From positions 496,001 through 560,000 of the forward strand of contig NZ_JAHSPG010000002.1 in assembly GCF_019130065.1 (NCBI RefSeq): a stretch of DNA of 64,000 nucleotides. Reading direction: 5' to 3'. The DNA comes from Pinibacter aurantiacus. Its GTDB lineage: Bacteria > Bacteroidota > Bacteroidia > Chitinophagales > Chitinophagaceae. Position 1 is the first letter of the stretch, and each line of letters begins with the position of its first letter. Below, one piece after another: positions 50,822 to 59,567 of this stretch. The notes beneath the pieces were generated by a model that searched no databases, was not told the DNA's origin, and saw only the letters and a list, made by a program, of their open reading frames with translations. A program made the position numbers and the translations under genes.

Positions 50822-51712
50822 ATGGAAAATAATACTTCCTTACAGCAGCAACTTCTTGATGCAGGCGTACACTTCGGTCACCTGAAAAAGAAGTGGAATC
50901 CAAAGATGTTGCCTTACATCTTTGCTGAAAAGAAAGGTATTCACATCATTGATCTTAATAAAACAACTGAAGCCCTTCAGGAAGCAGCAGCAGCAATGAA
51001 ACAAATTGCACGCAGCGGCAAAAAGATCATGTTCGTAGGTACAAAAAAGCAAGCGAAAGAAATCGTTACAGAATGCGCTAAGAAAATCAACATGCCATTC
51101 GTAACTGAGCGTTGGTTAGGTGGTATGCTTACAAACTTCAACACTGTTCGTAAGAGCGTTAAGAAAATGCAGAGCATTGAGAAAATGTTGAACGACGGTA
51201 CTTTGGACAGCATCACTAAAAAAGAGCGTTTGACTTTAAGCCGCGATAGAGAAAAAATGGAAAAAGTATTAGGTGGTATCGCTCAATTGGGCCGTGTACC
51301 AGCTGCTTTGTTCATCATCGATATCGGACACGAGCACATCGCTTTGGCTGAAGCTAAACGTCTTGGCATCACTACATTTGGTATGGTAGATACAAACTGC
51401 GATCCAAATAAAGTTGACTTTGCTATTCCTTCAAATGACGATGCTACTAAATCTATCGCAATCATTTCTAACTACATCGCTGCTGCTATCGCAGAAGGTC
51501 TTGCGGAAAGACAAGCTGCTAAAGACGAAGATGTTGAAGAAGTAGATAACGAAGCAGAAAGAAAAGCTGCCCGTTTGCAAGCTGAAGCAGAAGCAGAAAG
51601 CGGCCGTGGTGGTCGTGGTAAAGGTGGTCCTGGTGGTGCTGGCGGCGGACAACAAAAACGTCGTGTTCCAGGTGGCGCTAGCCGCAGAACAGGTGGCCCT
51701 GCAGGAAGATAA
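50822..51712 (+). CDS. rpsB: Ribosomal protein uS2
   Basis: 296 residues. The core (about 5-230) has LLDAGVHFGHLKKKWNPKMLPYIF, GTKKQAKEIV, FVTERWLGGMLTNFNTV, and DTNCDPNKVDFAIPSNDDATKSI. After about residue 232 there is an unusual tail: acidic and alanine/glutamate-rich, then a glycine/arginine-rich end with GRGGRGKGGPGGAGGGQQ and RRVPGGASRR. RGG-type tails can bind RNA. uS2 of most bacteria is about 230-260 residues, so the tail is extra. rpsB is normally followed closely by tsf; here a 305-base structured spacer intervenes. Confidence 0.97.
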   Translation: MENNTSLQQQLLDAGVHFGHLKKKWNPKMLPYIFAEKKGIHIIDLNKTTEALQEAAAAMKQIARSGKKIMFVGTKKQAKEIVTECAKKINMPFVTERWLGGMLTNFNTVRKSVKKMQSIEKMLNDGTLDSITKKERLTLSRDREKMEKVLGGIAQLGRVPAALFIIDIGHEHIALAEAKRLGITTFGMVDTNCDPNKVDFAIPSNDDATKSIAIISNYIAAAIAEGLAERQAAKDEDVEEVDNEAERKAARLQAEAEAESGRGGRGKGGPGGAGGGQQKRRVPGGASRRTGGPAGR

Positions 51713-51749
51713 TTCCGCACTGTATTTGCCCCTATAGATACAAAAGTTA

Positions 51750-51776
51750 CAGGTGTTTGTTTTTCGCAAACACCTG
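51750..51776. other. Hairpin after rpsB
   Basis: CAGGTGTTTG and CAAACACCTG form a perfect 10-bp stem with loop TTTTTCG. There is no T-run, so it is not a standard terminator. It is the first of three structures in the rpsB-tsf spacer. Confidence 0.5.
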
Positions 51777-51792
51777 CTACTATAAAATTAAA

Positions 51793-51941
51793 TAAGTGTG
51801 TTACCCAGCCGAAGTACGTTGATCGTCTTTTGTTGCGTCGCACACTTATACTTTAGTTCATTGAGGAGCTTTTAAGGATTATTTAATTGAGAATGTCGCT
51901 TTGTAAGCCAACAAATGCACAACTTGCATCCGGATTTACAA
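51793..51941 (+). other. Structured leader between rpsB and tsf
   Basis: TAAGTGTG (51793-51800) pairs with CACACTTA (51841-51848) around a 40-base unique region. Further on, TTGTAA (51901-51906) pairs with TTACAA (51936-51941), with an inner TGCA/TGCA stem. The region has no open frame of note. It could be a tsf leader RNA; autoregulation by S2 or EF-Ts is known in other bacteria but is only a guess here. Confidence 0.35.
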
Positions 51942-51951
51942 GACGCATTTT

Positions 51952-52015
51952 CCCCGCCTGAATGACTTTAGTCGGGCAGGAAATTTTCAAATTATCACAT
52001 TTTCAAATTAATAAG
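51952..52015. repeat. CCTGCCCGACT-type hairpin plus AATTTTCAAATT arm before tsf
   Basis: CCCCGCCTG and CGGGCAGG flank AATGACTTTAGT (51952-51980), the same hairpin family as at 37408-37435. AAATTTTCAAATTATCACATT (51981 on) is a right arm of the AATTTGAAA family. As at 37408, the GC-rich hairpin appears to be inserted next to or within an A/T word arm. Confidence 0.7.
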
Positions 52016-52017
52016 TT

Positions 52018-52857
52018 ATGTCAACTGCAACAATTACAGCTGCTGATATTAATAAACTGCGCCAGGCAACAGGTGCGGGTATGATGGATTGTCGTAAAGC
52101 TTTAACAGAATCTAACGGTGATTTTGAAGCTGCTATCGACTGGTTGCGTAAGAAAGGTGCTAAAGTTGCTGCTCTGCGTGGCGACCGCGAAGCAAAAGAA
52201 GGTGTTGTTCTTGCTAAAACAACTGCAGACAACAAAACAGGTATCGCTCTTTGCGTAAGCTGCGAAACTGACTTCGTTAGTAAAAACGCTGACTTCGTAG
52301 CATTCGCTCAAAGCATCATGGATGCTGCGATCGAAAACAACGTAAAGTCTGTTGACGAATTGAACAACGTAACTATCGGCGGTGCTAAAATTGCTGATAT
52401 GGTAAACGATAAATTGGCTAGTATCGGTGAAAAAATCGGTATCTCTAAATTCGAAAGAATTGATGCTGATTTCGTATCTGCTTACATCCACGGTGCAAAC
52501 CGTCTTTCTGTATTGGTTGGTATGAACAAAGAAGCTGCTGAAGCTGGTAAAGACGTAGCAATGCAAATCGCTGCGATGAACCCTGTAGCAGTTGATCCGG
52601 ATGCAGTACCTGCTGATGTGGTAGAAAGAGAAAAAGCAATCATTACAGAACAAGTTGCTGCTGATCCTAAAATGGCCGGCAAACCATCTGAAATGATCAA
52701 CAAGATCGCTGAAGGTAAATTGAACGCATACTTCAAAGAAAGCACATTGCTTGCTCAACCATTCGTAAAAGATGGTGGTAAAAGCGTTAGCGAATATTTG
52801 AAAAGTGTTGACAGCAACCTGAAAGTTATTTCTTTCAAACGCGTAGCTCTTGGATAA
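52018..52857 (+). CDS. tsf: Elongation factor Ts
   Basis: 279 residues. The N-terminal domain has INKLRQATGAGMMDCRKALTESNGDFEAAIDWLRKKG (about 11-47), the core GIALCVSCETDFVSKNADF with the EF-Tu-contacting TDFV, and the C-terminal part KPSEMINKIAEGKLNAYFKE. It exchanges GDP for GTP on EF-Tu. ATG at 52018. A perfect terminator follows, so tsf ends the ribosomal-protein unit. Confidence 0.98.
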   Translation: MSTATITAADINKLRQATGAGMMDCRKALTESNGDFEAAIDWLRKKGAKVAALRGDREAKEGVVLAKTTADNKTGIALCVSCETDFVSKNADFVAFAQSIMDAAIENNVKSVDELNNVTIGGAKIADMVNDKLASIGEKIGISKFERIDADFVSAYIHGANRLSVLVGMNKEAAEAGKDVAMQIAAMNPVAVDPDAVPADVVEREKAIITEQVAADPKMAGKPSEMINKIAEGKLNAYFKESTLLAQPFVKDGGKSVSEYLKSVDSNLKVISFKRVALG

Positions 52858-52881
52858 TTCCAATCGCGAACACGATATATA

Positions 52882-52913
52882 AAAAAGGCTCCGAAGAAAT
52901 TCGGAGCCTTTTT
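52882..52913 (+). terminator. Terminator of tsf
   Basis: GGCTCCGAA and TTCGGAGCC pair perfectly around GAAA, flanked by A and T runs of at least five, 24 bases past the stop. Confidence 0.92.
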
Positions 52914-52925
52914 GTTTTGCTATTA

Positions 52926-53101
52926 TTGGCACACAGATGACACTGATTGGACAGATTTGCACGGATAATTGTTGAATACTTAAGGCTCTCTGACTGAAAT
53001 GCAACAACAAACCATTGTGTCATTAGCTAGATGGTCTTTAATTAAGCCAACACGCATAAGATCAGTGTAAATCAGTTTAATCAGTGTCATCTGCGTGCTT
53101 A
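52926..53101. repeat. Word-repeat inverted element, CAGATGACACTGATT family
   Basis: Left arm 52926-52966 (GCACACAGATGACACTGATT and so on), right arm 53058-53101 (AATCAGTGTCATCTGCGTG), which ends on the complement of the ThuA gene TAA. It is a variant of the outer arms at 31164-31359; here both arms carry CACTGATT, there both carry CACGGATT, so arms agree within a locus more than between loci. Confidence 0.8.
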
Positions 53102-53923
53102 CTTCCTCCCGAGCCACAGCAAACTATTTATAATAAGCCTGTTCTGAATTTCATTTCCAAACGTAGAAGAAAGTTCTTTGTTTGTGCCGCCATCATAGTC
53201 CATATCGTTGTGGCCCATGTTCATATATACCATTTTGTATTTCTTGTTCGTCCACACTATCGGGTAATAGCCGCTGTGCCATATTTCATGAGGCTTTGGG
53301 CCCGTGCCTAAAGGAAAACTGCTGCTATCAATAGCAATCAGAATATCAATGTCAGGATTTTTTTTCAAATCGTTTGACCATCGGTACCATTCGTTCGGCT
53401 GCGCGGTAAAGACAGCGGGTATGCCTTTCATTACAGGATGCTTTTTATCTTCCACGCGAACAATGGCAGAAGTAGGATGCCATGTATTGCTTACGTAAGA
53501 ACCTGAACCAAGAAACTCATTGTGGTACCAGTCCCAGTTTTGCGGAAATGCGGATGGCGTTAACGCAAATGCGGAGAAATGGAAACCCATCCATGCGCCC
53601 CCATTTTTCATATATTTTTCAAATGCCACTCTTTGTGTGGAATCTTCAGGCCTTGTATCAAGAAAGATGACAACATTATATTTCGCAAGTACAGTGTCAT
53701 TTAATTTGCTCCAGTCATTTGTAGATTCGTAAGTAAAGCCATACTTAGCGGCCATTGAAGGGAACCATTTGTTGGCTTCATGGACAAAGCTGATGTGCGC
53801 GAGATCGCTTTTTGCGGTATAGAAAGCAATGACTTTGAAAGATGATTTTTTTTGTGCAAAGCAAGTCGAGGCAATTACAAGCAATAAAAAAGCGGCAATC
53901 GCTTTCAAAAAGTGTTTGTTCAT
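53099..53923 (-). CDS. Exported ThuA-domain protein
   Basis: 274 residues. A signal peptide (about 1-23, ends CFAQ) is followed by one ThuA-like domain: FKVIAFYTAKSDLAHISFVHEANKWF (about 29-54), NVVIFLDTRPEDST, KYMKNGGAWMGFHFSAFAL (about 104-122), KKHPVMKGIP and KMVYMNMGHNDMDYD. ThuA folds are class I amidotransferase-like and are linked with carbohydrate (trehalose or related) metabolism, but the reaction is unknown. It is probably periplasmic. ATG at 53923. Confidence 0.88.
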   Translation of the reverse strand: MNKHFLKAIAAFLLLVIASTCFAQKKSSFKVIAFYTAKSDLAHISFVHEANKWFPSMAAKYGFTYESTNDWSKLNDTVLAKYNVVIFLDTRPEDSTQRVAFEKYMKNGGAWMGFHFSAFALTPSAFPQNWDWYHNEFLGSGSYVSNTWHPTSAIVRVEDKKHPVMKGIPAVFTAQPNEWYRWSNDLKKNPDIDILIAIDSSSFPLGTGPKPHEIWHSGYYPIVWTNKKYKMVYMNMGHNDMDYDGGTNKELSSTFGNEIQNRLIINSLLWLGRK

Positions 53924-53958
53924 TAGGTTGTGTTAAGTGGAAGAAAGTTAGAACTTTT

Positions 53959-54093
53959 AAGTTGTTCGTTTATGGTTGTTAGTTGTTTGGTTTTATGTTT
54001 GGCATTCGTCATTTCTACGTCAACTTCTCTGTGGTCAACAACGGACGGTCAGCAACTATCAACTATCAACTAAGAACTAACAACCATCAACTA
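53959..54093. repeat. Word-repeat inverted element, TTGTTAGT family, between divergent starts
   Basis: Left arm 53959-53990 (GTTGTTCGTTTATGGTTG and so on); right arm 54036-54093 (CAACTATCAACTATCAAC, AAGAACTAACAACCATC). The right arm is longer than the left. It separates the ThuA and pyrH start codons. Confidence 0.75.
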
Positions 54094-54120
54094 TTTCCCA
54101 TAAAATACTATTTTCGCAAA

Positions 54121-54834
54121 ATGCAACCTAAATACAAACGAGTTCTACTCAAACTCTCCGGCGAATCTTTGATGGGCGACAAAAGTTTTGGATTAGATCC
54201 CGCAATGCTTTCTGCATATGCGAGAGAAATTAAGACAATAACAGATATAGGTGTGGAAGTAGCGCTTGTGATAGGTGGAGGCAACATTTATCGTGGGATG
54301 AACGAGGCCGAAACTGGTATTGAAAGGGCGCATGGCGACTATATGGGTATGCTTGCGACAGTGATAAACGGAATGGCGGTACAGGCTGCTTTGGAAAAAG
54401 AAGGTATTTATACGCGTTTGCAAAGCGCTATAAAGATGGAACAGATTGCTGAACCATACATTCGCAGAAGAGCGATGAGACATTTGGAGAAGCACAGAGT
54501 GGTAATTTTTGGTGCCGGCACCGGTAACCCATATTTTACTACGGACACGGCTGGATCTCTTCGAGCCATTGAGATCAAAGCGGACGTTATTTTGAAAGGT
54601 ACCCGCGTAGACGGTATCTATACTGCTGATCCTGAGAAAGTTAAAGATGCGAAAAAGTTTGAAACCATCACTTTCGCCGAGTGTATTGCCAAAAATCTGA
54701 AGGTTATGGATATGACGGCTTTCACCCTTTGCATGGAAAATTCCCTGCCAATCATTGTTTTTGACATCAACAAACCAGGAAACTTATTGAAAGTCGTAAT
54801 GGGTGAAAAAGTAGGAACACTGGTAAAAGATTAA
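54121..54834 (+). CDS. pyrH: UMP kinase
   Basis: 237 residues from ATG at 54121 ([17 protein letters not shown]). The in-frame codons back to 53983 translate a repeat arm and are excluded. Family marks: [11 protein letters not shown] (phosphate loop), [46 protein letters not shown], and [18 protein letters not shown]. Hexameric kinase that makes UDP from UMP. Monocistronic, with its own terminator. Confidence 0.97.
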   Translation: MQPKYKRVLLKLSGESLMGDKSFGLDPAMLSAYAREIKTITDIGVEVALVIGGGNIYRGMNEAETGIERAHGDYMGMLATVINGMAVQAALEKEGIYTRLQSAIKMEQIAEPYIRRRAMRHLEKHRVVIFGAGTGNPYFTTDTAGSLRAIEIKADVILKGTRVDGIYTADPEKVKDAKKFETITFAECIAKNLKVMDMTAFTLCMENSLPIIVFDINKPGNLLKVVMGEKVGTLVKD

Positions 54835-54891
54835 AGAAATAGCGCATATCACTTGCTAATATGCAAGCTGAGCCTTATTTTTACGCATACG

Positions 54892-54916
54892 AAAACCACC
54901 TTAAGGTGGTTTTTTG
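54892..54916 (+). terminator. Terminator of pyrH
   Basis: AAAACCACC and GGTGGTTTT pair around TTAA, followed by a further T-run, 57 bases past the stop. Confidence 0.85.
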
Positions 54917-54993
54917 TTGACCCATACCCCCAAATCCTTTGAAAGATCGAATTCAATTTTTTATGCCAAACGGTATTTAAAATTCCCGTGAGT

Positions 54994-55728
54994 ATGAACA
55001 CTATGTTACAAATGTTACTTACCATTCATCTTTCATTAGGATTATTGGAAATGATATTTTTCCAATTCTGCGCCGTGCTACTCGGCTTTTGCATCCATTT
55101 CTTTATTGTATCGAGACGAAATACGGTTCTTCCTAAAAAGAACAAATCCCCGTATGCCATTTCAGAGGCCGACGAATGGAAGTTGAAGTATTTCGATGAA
55201 TCGGAGAAGCAAGAGAAGAAATACCAGGATCTTACAGATAGGCTTGAAACCACTGTTAGAGAACTGGAGAATACAGAAATGGAACTTGAAACTACGCAGC
55301 TGGAAAATCTGAAACTTCATAAAGAGCAGGCAAGATTGCAATCTGCAGAACTAGCGGCAGCTCAGCTTGAGGAAACTATCGAGTTGATCAAACAGAAAGA
55401 TGTTGAAATTTTGCAGTTGAAAGATCAGATGGAAAAGCTTCGCAAAAGAAAAGCAAAATCAGCCGGTGAACCGGAAGCAGAGAGCGGTATGAAAATAAGC
55501 ACCAGTACCATTAACCTGGATGCATTACAGGTTAAGCTGGAATCGCTTCACAATGAAAATCAGCAATTGTTGCAATTGGTGGCGGACAAAGAAACCAAGC
55601 TTCACGCCTTTAATTTTCAGCGTCAGCAACTGATGAGAAAAATAACGTTACTCGAAGATCTTAATAATGACATTCGTCAGTTGGGAGATCCATCTTCCGC
55701 ACTGCACGAAGAGACTACAACGCCTTAG
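54994..55728 (+). CDS. Membrane-anchored coiled-coil protein
   Basis: 244 residues from ATG at 54994; a GTG two codons earlier is possible. The N-terminus has one long hydrophobic segment (about 3-38) and then a basic patch (RRNTVLPKKNKS), followed by heptad-rich coiled coil (about 52-150, 170-225) full of Glu, Leu, Gln and Lys. No enzymatic motif. Probably a cytoplasmic-facing scaffold; similar single-span coiled-coil proteins are frequent in Bacteroidota. A good terminator follows. Confidence 0.65.
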   Translation: MNTMLQMLLTIHLSLGLLEMIFFQFCAVLLGFCIHFFIVSRRNTVLPKKNKSPYAISEADEWKLKYFDESEKQEKKYQDLTDRLETTVRELENTEMELETTQLENLKLHKEQARLQSAELAAAQLEETIELIKQKDVEILQLKDQMEKLRKRKAKSAGEPEAESGMKISTSTINLDALQVKLESLHNENQQLLQLVADKETKLHAFNFQRQQLMRKITLLEDLNNDIRQLGDPSSALHEETTTP

Positions 55729-55761
55729 GGTTAGAATAAAAGGAAACTACTTGCTTAGCAG

Positions 55762-55792
55762 AGCTTAGGTGTAACAGCCTAAGCTTTTTTGT
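55762..55792 (+). terminator. Terminator of the coiled-coil protein gene
   Basis: AGCTTAGG and CCTAAGCT pair around TGTAACAG, followed by five or more T. Confidence 0.8.
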
Positions 55793-55806
55793 TTTTCCGG
55801 AGAGGC

Positions 55807-56036
55807 AAATAGCTGAATAACTGAATGACTGAATAACTGAGAAGTCGAGTGTTAGAACACAAAACCGAACTGGAGCTGCTCTGCAAGGCTTGTCGCATTG
55901 CAGCACTATTCTATCGTCTTTAATGATAACAATATTGCCGGAGGCAATAAAATAAAACTGCAAGGCTGTAAGCCTTGCAGAGCGAAAAATGCAAAACTGA
56001 ACTTGAACGCTCAGTTATTCAGTTATTCAGTCACTA
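55807..56036. repeat. Composite nested element: AATAACTG arms around GCAAGGCT hairpins
   Basis: Outer arms: AATAGCTGAATAACTGAATG (55807-55841) against CGCTCAGTTATTCAGTTATT (56008-56036), the latter ending on the DUF5686 gene TAG. Between them are CTGCAAGGCTGTAAGCCTTG and a following CAG (55958-55980, a 10-bp stem), TATTGCCGGAGGCAATA (55932-55948) and a partial GCTCTGCAAGGCTTG copy (55878 on). It fills most of the 305-base spacer. Confidence 0.75.
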
Positions 56037-58553
56037 AAATCCCAGCCTGAAGCTTCCAAACACCCCAAATCTTTCAATGTGATTTTCCGGCAAGGGGGTT
56101 GGCAACACACGCCAAACAAGATCAAGACGGAAGAATTTGAAAATGTTATCGACGCCGGTTCCCACCTCGAGATATGTTTTGCCGCCGAGATTTTGAAAAG
56201 TATTGTAACTGTTGTTAAAGTTCAGATCATAGTTTTCTTTGCTAAGATTACCATTGATCATTTTAAAATTGTAGAACTGCCTGAACTTAAGTCTGCGTGT
56301 TAAAGGAATAAATCTGAATAATCCGTTACCGAAGTTGTGCTCGAATATCACACCGGCATAACGGTCCGTGATGTATTGGAAACGGTTCATCAAGCTGAAC
56401 GCAAATTTGTTGTAATAATAAATTTCGTTTCCGGGCACTACATCCAGCAGCATGTAAGGCAGTGTGCCGTAAGTTCTGCCGCCGAAGAAGTTATAGTAAA
56501 TGCTTCCGTAAGGTGGAATTTTTATATAGTCATAAACACTTCCAAACAACTTGTGATAGTCGTAATTACTACCAAAAACACCCGACATACCTTTTGAATA
56601 TTTAAACTCAATAATAGGGTACGGGCTTCCCATACTTACACGATAGAAATGGCTCTCCAGGAACTTTTCAAGATAAGCAAAGCGGAACATGATAGACGCT
56701 TCAAAATTGTTCAGTGAATTTCCTGAACCATCATCGTACAAACTTTTGGGAGGAAGGTTCAGAACGGGATCAAACCTTTTGCGGATGACCGTCGGCGTTA
56801 TAGAAAATCCACTCGTCCATTCTTTGAACATTTCAAGCCTGTATTCTTCCACTTTCATGAACTTAAGTGGAACGCCGGGCTTGCGAATAGCAATGGCAAA
56901 AATGTTATCGGGACTGATTTCTCCGTAATTGATCTGACCGTTTTCCAGATCTTTTGTATATGAACCGTATATACTTAATCGCGGATTGCGTTTAAAAATG
57001 TACATCGCATCAGCCTTGTATTTAAACTGCTGGTCTCCGAAACCGTAAGCGAGGTAGCCGTGCAGCAAAAGATTTTTATTGAAACCATAGTTGGTGCTCA
57101 AATCAAAACGCATACGGAAACCTTCGAGACTGTTGTACGTAAACCAGTTGTACCATGGGCCAATATCCCAGTTGCCAATACTCTTATAACCTGTTGCAAG
57201 AAATGAAATGGTGTTCGTATACTTTTGGAACAGCGGCATTTTTTGCAATGTATCGATCATAGAGTAGATCGCTTTCTCATTCTTGTTCAATTCCTCGTGC
57301 CTGTTGGCTTTCCAGAACGAATCTGCCTGATCGCGGGCGTCTGGCTCTATTACCACCTCCTGCTTTATCTTGTTATGATTGATTGCATCTGAAATGGTAG
57401 GAAGATCAAATTGGGGATTTCGATAGGTCGTTGTTTTTCTTCCAATAACGCCAAACCTTGTTTTACCAATAGGGGCAATGTCTACTACAAATTTATCTTT
57501 TGAAATGAACCACGAAGAATCGTTGACCATGGTATATTCCTGGATAAGACTTAGCTTTTCAACAAAGTTGATGTTTGCGTCTTTCGATAAAAACAAATTC
57601 ATTTTTTGAATCGCAAACGTGGTGTCATGCACCCAGCAATCTCCTTCGAAAGTATTTTCTCCACGACGCTTAGGGGTGAACGAAAGGTGAATTAATCTAC
57701 GTTTGTTTACATATTGCGTATCCAAAACCCTGTAACGGTAGTAAGCGTCGCCATTGTCTGACAAGGGGCTTACAAACTGTTTGTCGAAAACCGGGATGAA
57801 GTTTGCATAGATGTTTACATTCTGATCCGTACCACCCAGAAACTTTGTAATACTTTCATTTTTTACGCCCAGCGTTTTACTTGCTTTAATGATCTCGCGA
57901 CTTTTGAAAGGGCTTTTTTGAGCGTAATAATCTGAAATGGTTTCAGTTAAAAATACCGGGAGGAAAGTAGTTCCGTTGGATGTGTCTGCATTTTCAAGAA
58001 TAAATCCGAAAGGTCTTAGCAGTTTTATCTCTTTTAATCTTTCCTTGTTGATGCGATTAAAATCAAGTTCCAGTTTGTTGTACAATTCGTAGGAATAATT
58101 GTCAAATCTGTAGCGGTCGTTGTAAGGCTTTCGTCTTACGATCCGTTTCCACATTAACAATCCACGATCTATTTTTCTTTTTACAATAACTGCCGTTTCA
58201 TATTTGCCACGGTCAAGCGGCACTACAAGAAAAAGAGTATCGCCCGTTGCATTTTGGCGAAAATATTCTGGGCTCAGGAATAGTTTGTAATCTTTATAAC
58301 CTACATAAGAAACTTCTAACGTATCCGTTGGCCAGGCATCAAAATAGAAAGTGAACGCTCCGGAAGAGTCGCTCAGTTTACCGGCTTTTGCGTTAATGAA
58401 ATCAATCGAGGCAAAAGGAATGCGTTCATCGCTCAGGCCATCTTTGATATAACCCGTTATAATTTTCGATTGGGAATAGCCTATCAAAGCACTTGTACAT
58501 GATACGATCAAAAGGAGGGTTGAAATAATTATACTTTTCAAAGGACGATGCAT
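56034..58553 (-). CDS. DUF5686/carboxypeptidase-regulatory-like outer-membrane protein
   Basis: 839 residues from ATG at 58553 (MHRPLKSIIIS). A signal peptide (about 1-29, ends GYSQ) is followed by a carboxypeptidase-regulatory-like/CarboxypepD_reg beta domain (about 30-125: ITGYIKDGLSDERIPFASIDF, LEVSYVGYKDYK), the usual plug-side domain of Bacteroidota outer-membrane proteins. The rest is DUF5686: beta-strand-rich with alternating aromatic residues and a terminal RFGVFGSFRLGF strand ending in Phe, consistent with a C-terminal barrel. No TonB box is evident. Probable outer-membrane barrel of unknown substrate. Confidence 0.85.
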   Translation of the reverse strand: MHRPLKSIIISTLLLIVSCTSALIGYSQSKIITGYIKDGLSDERIPFASIDFINAKAGKLSDSSGAFTFYFDAWPTDTLEVSYVGYKDYKLFLSPEYFRQNATGDTLFLVVPLDRGKYETAVIVKRKIDRGLLMWKRIVRRKPYNDRYRFDNYSYELYNKLELDFNRINKERLKEIKLLRPFGFILENADTSNGTTFLPVFLTETISDYYAQKSPFKSREIIKASKTLGVKNESITKFLGGTDQNVNIYANFIPVFDKQFVSPLSDNGDAYYRYRVLDTQYVNKRRLIHLSFTPKRRGENTFEGDCWVHDTTFAIQKMNLFLSKDANINFVEKLSLIQEYTMVNDSSWFISKDKFVVDIAPIGKTRFGVIGRKTTTYRNPQFDLPTISDAINHNKIKQEVVIEPDARDQADSFWKANRHEELNKNEKAIYSMIDTLQKMPLFQKYTNTISFLATGYKSIGNWDIGPWYNWFTYNSLEGFRMRFDLSTNYGFNKNLLLHGYLAYGFGDQQFKYKADAMYIFKRNPRLSIYGSYTKDLENGQINYGEISPDNIFAIAIRKPGVPLKFMKVEEYRLEMFKEWTSGFSITPTVIRKRFDPVLNLPPKSLYDDGSGNSLNNFEASIMFRFAYLEKFLESHFYRVSMGSPYPIIEFKYSKGMSGVFGSNYDYHKLFGSVYDYIKIPPYGSIYYNFFGGRTYGTLPYMLLDVVPGNEIYYYNKFAFSLMNRFQYITDRYAGVIFEHNFGNGLFRFIPLTRRLKFRQFYNFKMINGNLSKENYDLNFNNSYNTFQNLGGKTYLEVGTGVDNIFKFFRLDLVWRVLPTPLPENHIERFGVFGSFRLGF

Positions 58554-58571
58554 GCTCAAAAATACGCCAGA

Positions 58572-58615
58572 AAATAATAACTGAATTGGTGAATTATTGA
58601 ATAACTGAGTGATTC
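58572..58615. repeat. Single word-repeat arm, AATAACTG family
   Basis: AATAATAACTGAATTGGTG and GAATTATTGAATAACTGAG words. No inverted partner is seen in the 263-base spacer, which otherwise shows only the operator-like palindrome at 58792-58808. Confidence 0.7.
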
Positions 58616-58791
58616 TAAGTGAATAGCAGGTTGACAGAATAAACAATTATTTAGAAGGTTCAATAAATTACAAAATCAGTCAATCTTTTGTTCAATTCGA
58701 CGGTGATTTTATTATTAATTACCTAGCCGGTTGCGACAAATAGCTAGCAACAAAAAGTTAAAACTCTTGGAGAGTACGCTTTTTTTATATT

Positions 58792-58808
58792 ACTTTGTTT
58801 TTCAAAGT
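58792..58808 (+). promoter_or_regulatory. ACTTTG-N5-CAAAGT operator-like palindrome, site 1
   Basis: ACTTTG, TTTTT, CAAAGT, then ACTTTTA, ending eight bases before the start codon of the membrane-protein gene at 58817. The same palindrome with the same CTTTTA follow-up occurs at 59884, before the DUF4173 gene. The winged-helix gene between the two targets is the likely source of the binding protein. It overlaps the expected -7 region, so repression is the simplest reading. Confidence 0.7.
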
Positions 58809-58816
58809 ACTTTTAT

Positions 58817-59440
58817 ATGGATTCGTCATCTAAGCCTTTAGATACTTTACAGGATATTAAGAAGATGATGGAGCGCTCGAGCCGCTTCATAAGCCTTAGC
58901 GGATGGAGTGGTGTAGGCGCAGGCGTTTGTGCGTTAATAGGCGCATGGATGGCTCATGGAAAGTTGGCCTCATTTGGCGGACTGGATGTAGAAAGCAGAT
59001 ACTACTCCGTAAATAATCTTGAGTACAGTTTGTTTTTGATTGCTCTGGGCGTTTTGGCAGGTGCATTGGTGCTGGCTTTCACCTTTACCTATATACGAAG
59101 TAAAAAAACGGGTGTCGCGATCTGGGGCACAAGCGCTCGCAGGTTGTTGTGGAACACTTTTTTACCAATGGCTGCCGGCGGTGTGTTGATCTTAAAAATG
59201 ATTGACCTTAATTTTTATACCTTAATTGCGCCTACCTGTTTGTTGTTTTATGGTGTAGCGCTTGTGAATGGAAGCAAGTACACACTTGGGGAAATCAGGT
59301 ATTTGGGATACGCGCAGATATTGCTTGGCATGATCAATTGCTGGCTCTTGCATTCGGGACTTATTTTGTGGACCATTGGTTTTGGTATCTTGCACATCGT
59401 ATATGGATTGGTGATGTGGTGGAAATATGAGAGGGAATAA
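58817..59440 (+). CDS. Multi-span membrane protein of the wHTH/DUF4173 module
   Basis: 207 residues with about six membrane helices (about 28-48, 72-95, 110-130, 135-152, 160-178 and 182-203). The N-terminal cytoplasmic helix DTLQDIKKMMERSSRFISLSGWSG is amphipathic. No known enzymatic motif. It precedes the winged-helix regulator gene and shares an operator-like sequence with the DUF4173 gene, so it appears to be part of one regulated unit. ATG at 58817. Its TAA starts a repeat element. Confidence 0.75.
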   Translation: MDSSSKPLDTLQDIKKMMERSSRFISLSGWSGVGAGVCALIGAWMAHGKLASFGGLDVESRYYSVNNLEYSLFLIALGVLAGALVLAFTFTYIRSKKTGVAIWGTSARRLLWNTFLPMAAGGVLILKMIDLNFYTLIAPTCLLFYGVALVNGSKYTLGEIRYLGYAQILLGMINCWLLHSGLILWTIGFGILHIVYGLVMWWKYERE

Positions 59441-59550
59441 TTTGAAAATTTGATAATTTGAAAATGTAGGGGCGAATTGCATTCGCCCAAGGAAATTGAA
59501 AATTGAAAGTTGAAAATTGAAAATGGTAGGCGAGAATCGCATTCGCCCAT
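59437..59550. repeat. Composite repeat: AATTTGAAA words, GGGGCGAAT palindrome, AATTGAAAG words, second GGCGA palindrome
   Basis: In order: AATAATTTGAAAATTTG words (59437-59465, including the stop codon), GTAGGGGCGAATTGCATTCG (59466-59490), AATTGAAAATTGAAAGTTG words (59493-59525), then GTAGGCGAGAATCGCATTCG (59526-59550). Both palindromes follow directly on AAAATG. The whole stack lies inside the regulator operon, 18 bases before the winged-helix start codon. Confidence 0.8.
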
Positions 59551-59567
59551 CACTCATAACTTCGAAC

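Noticed and set aside
52102-53010. Open frame of 302 codons antisense to tsf
   Set aside because: It lies opposite a strongly conserved gene and continues into the terminator and repeat; Phe/Ser/Cys-rich composition is typical of antisense frames.
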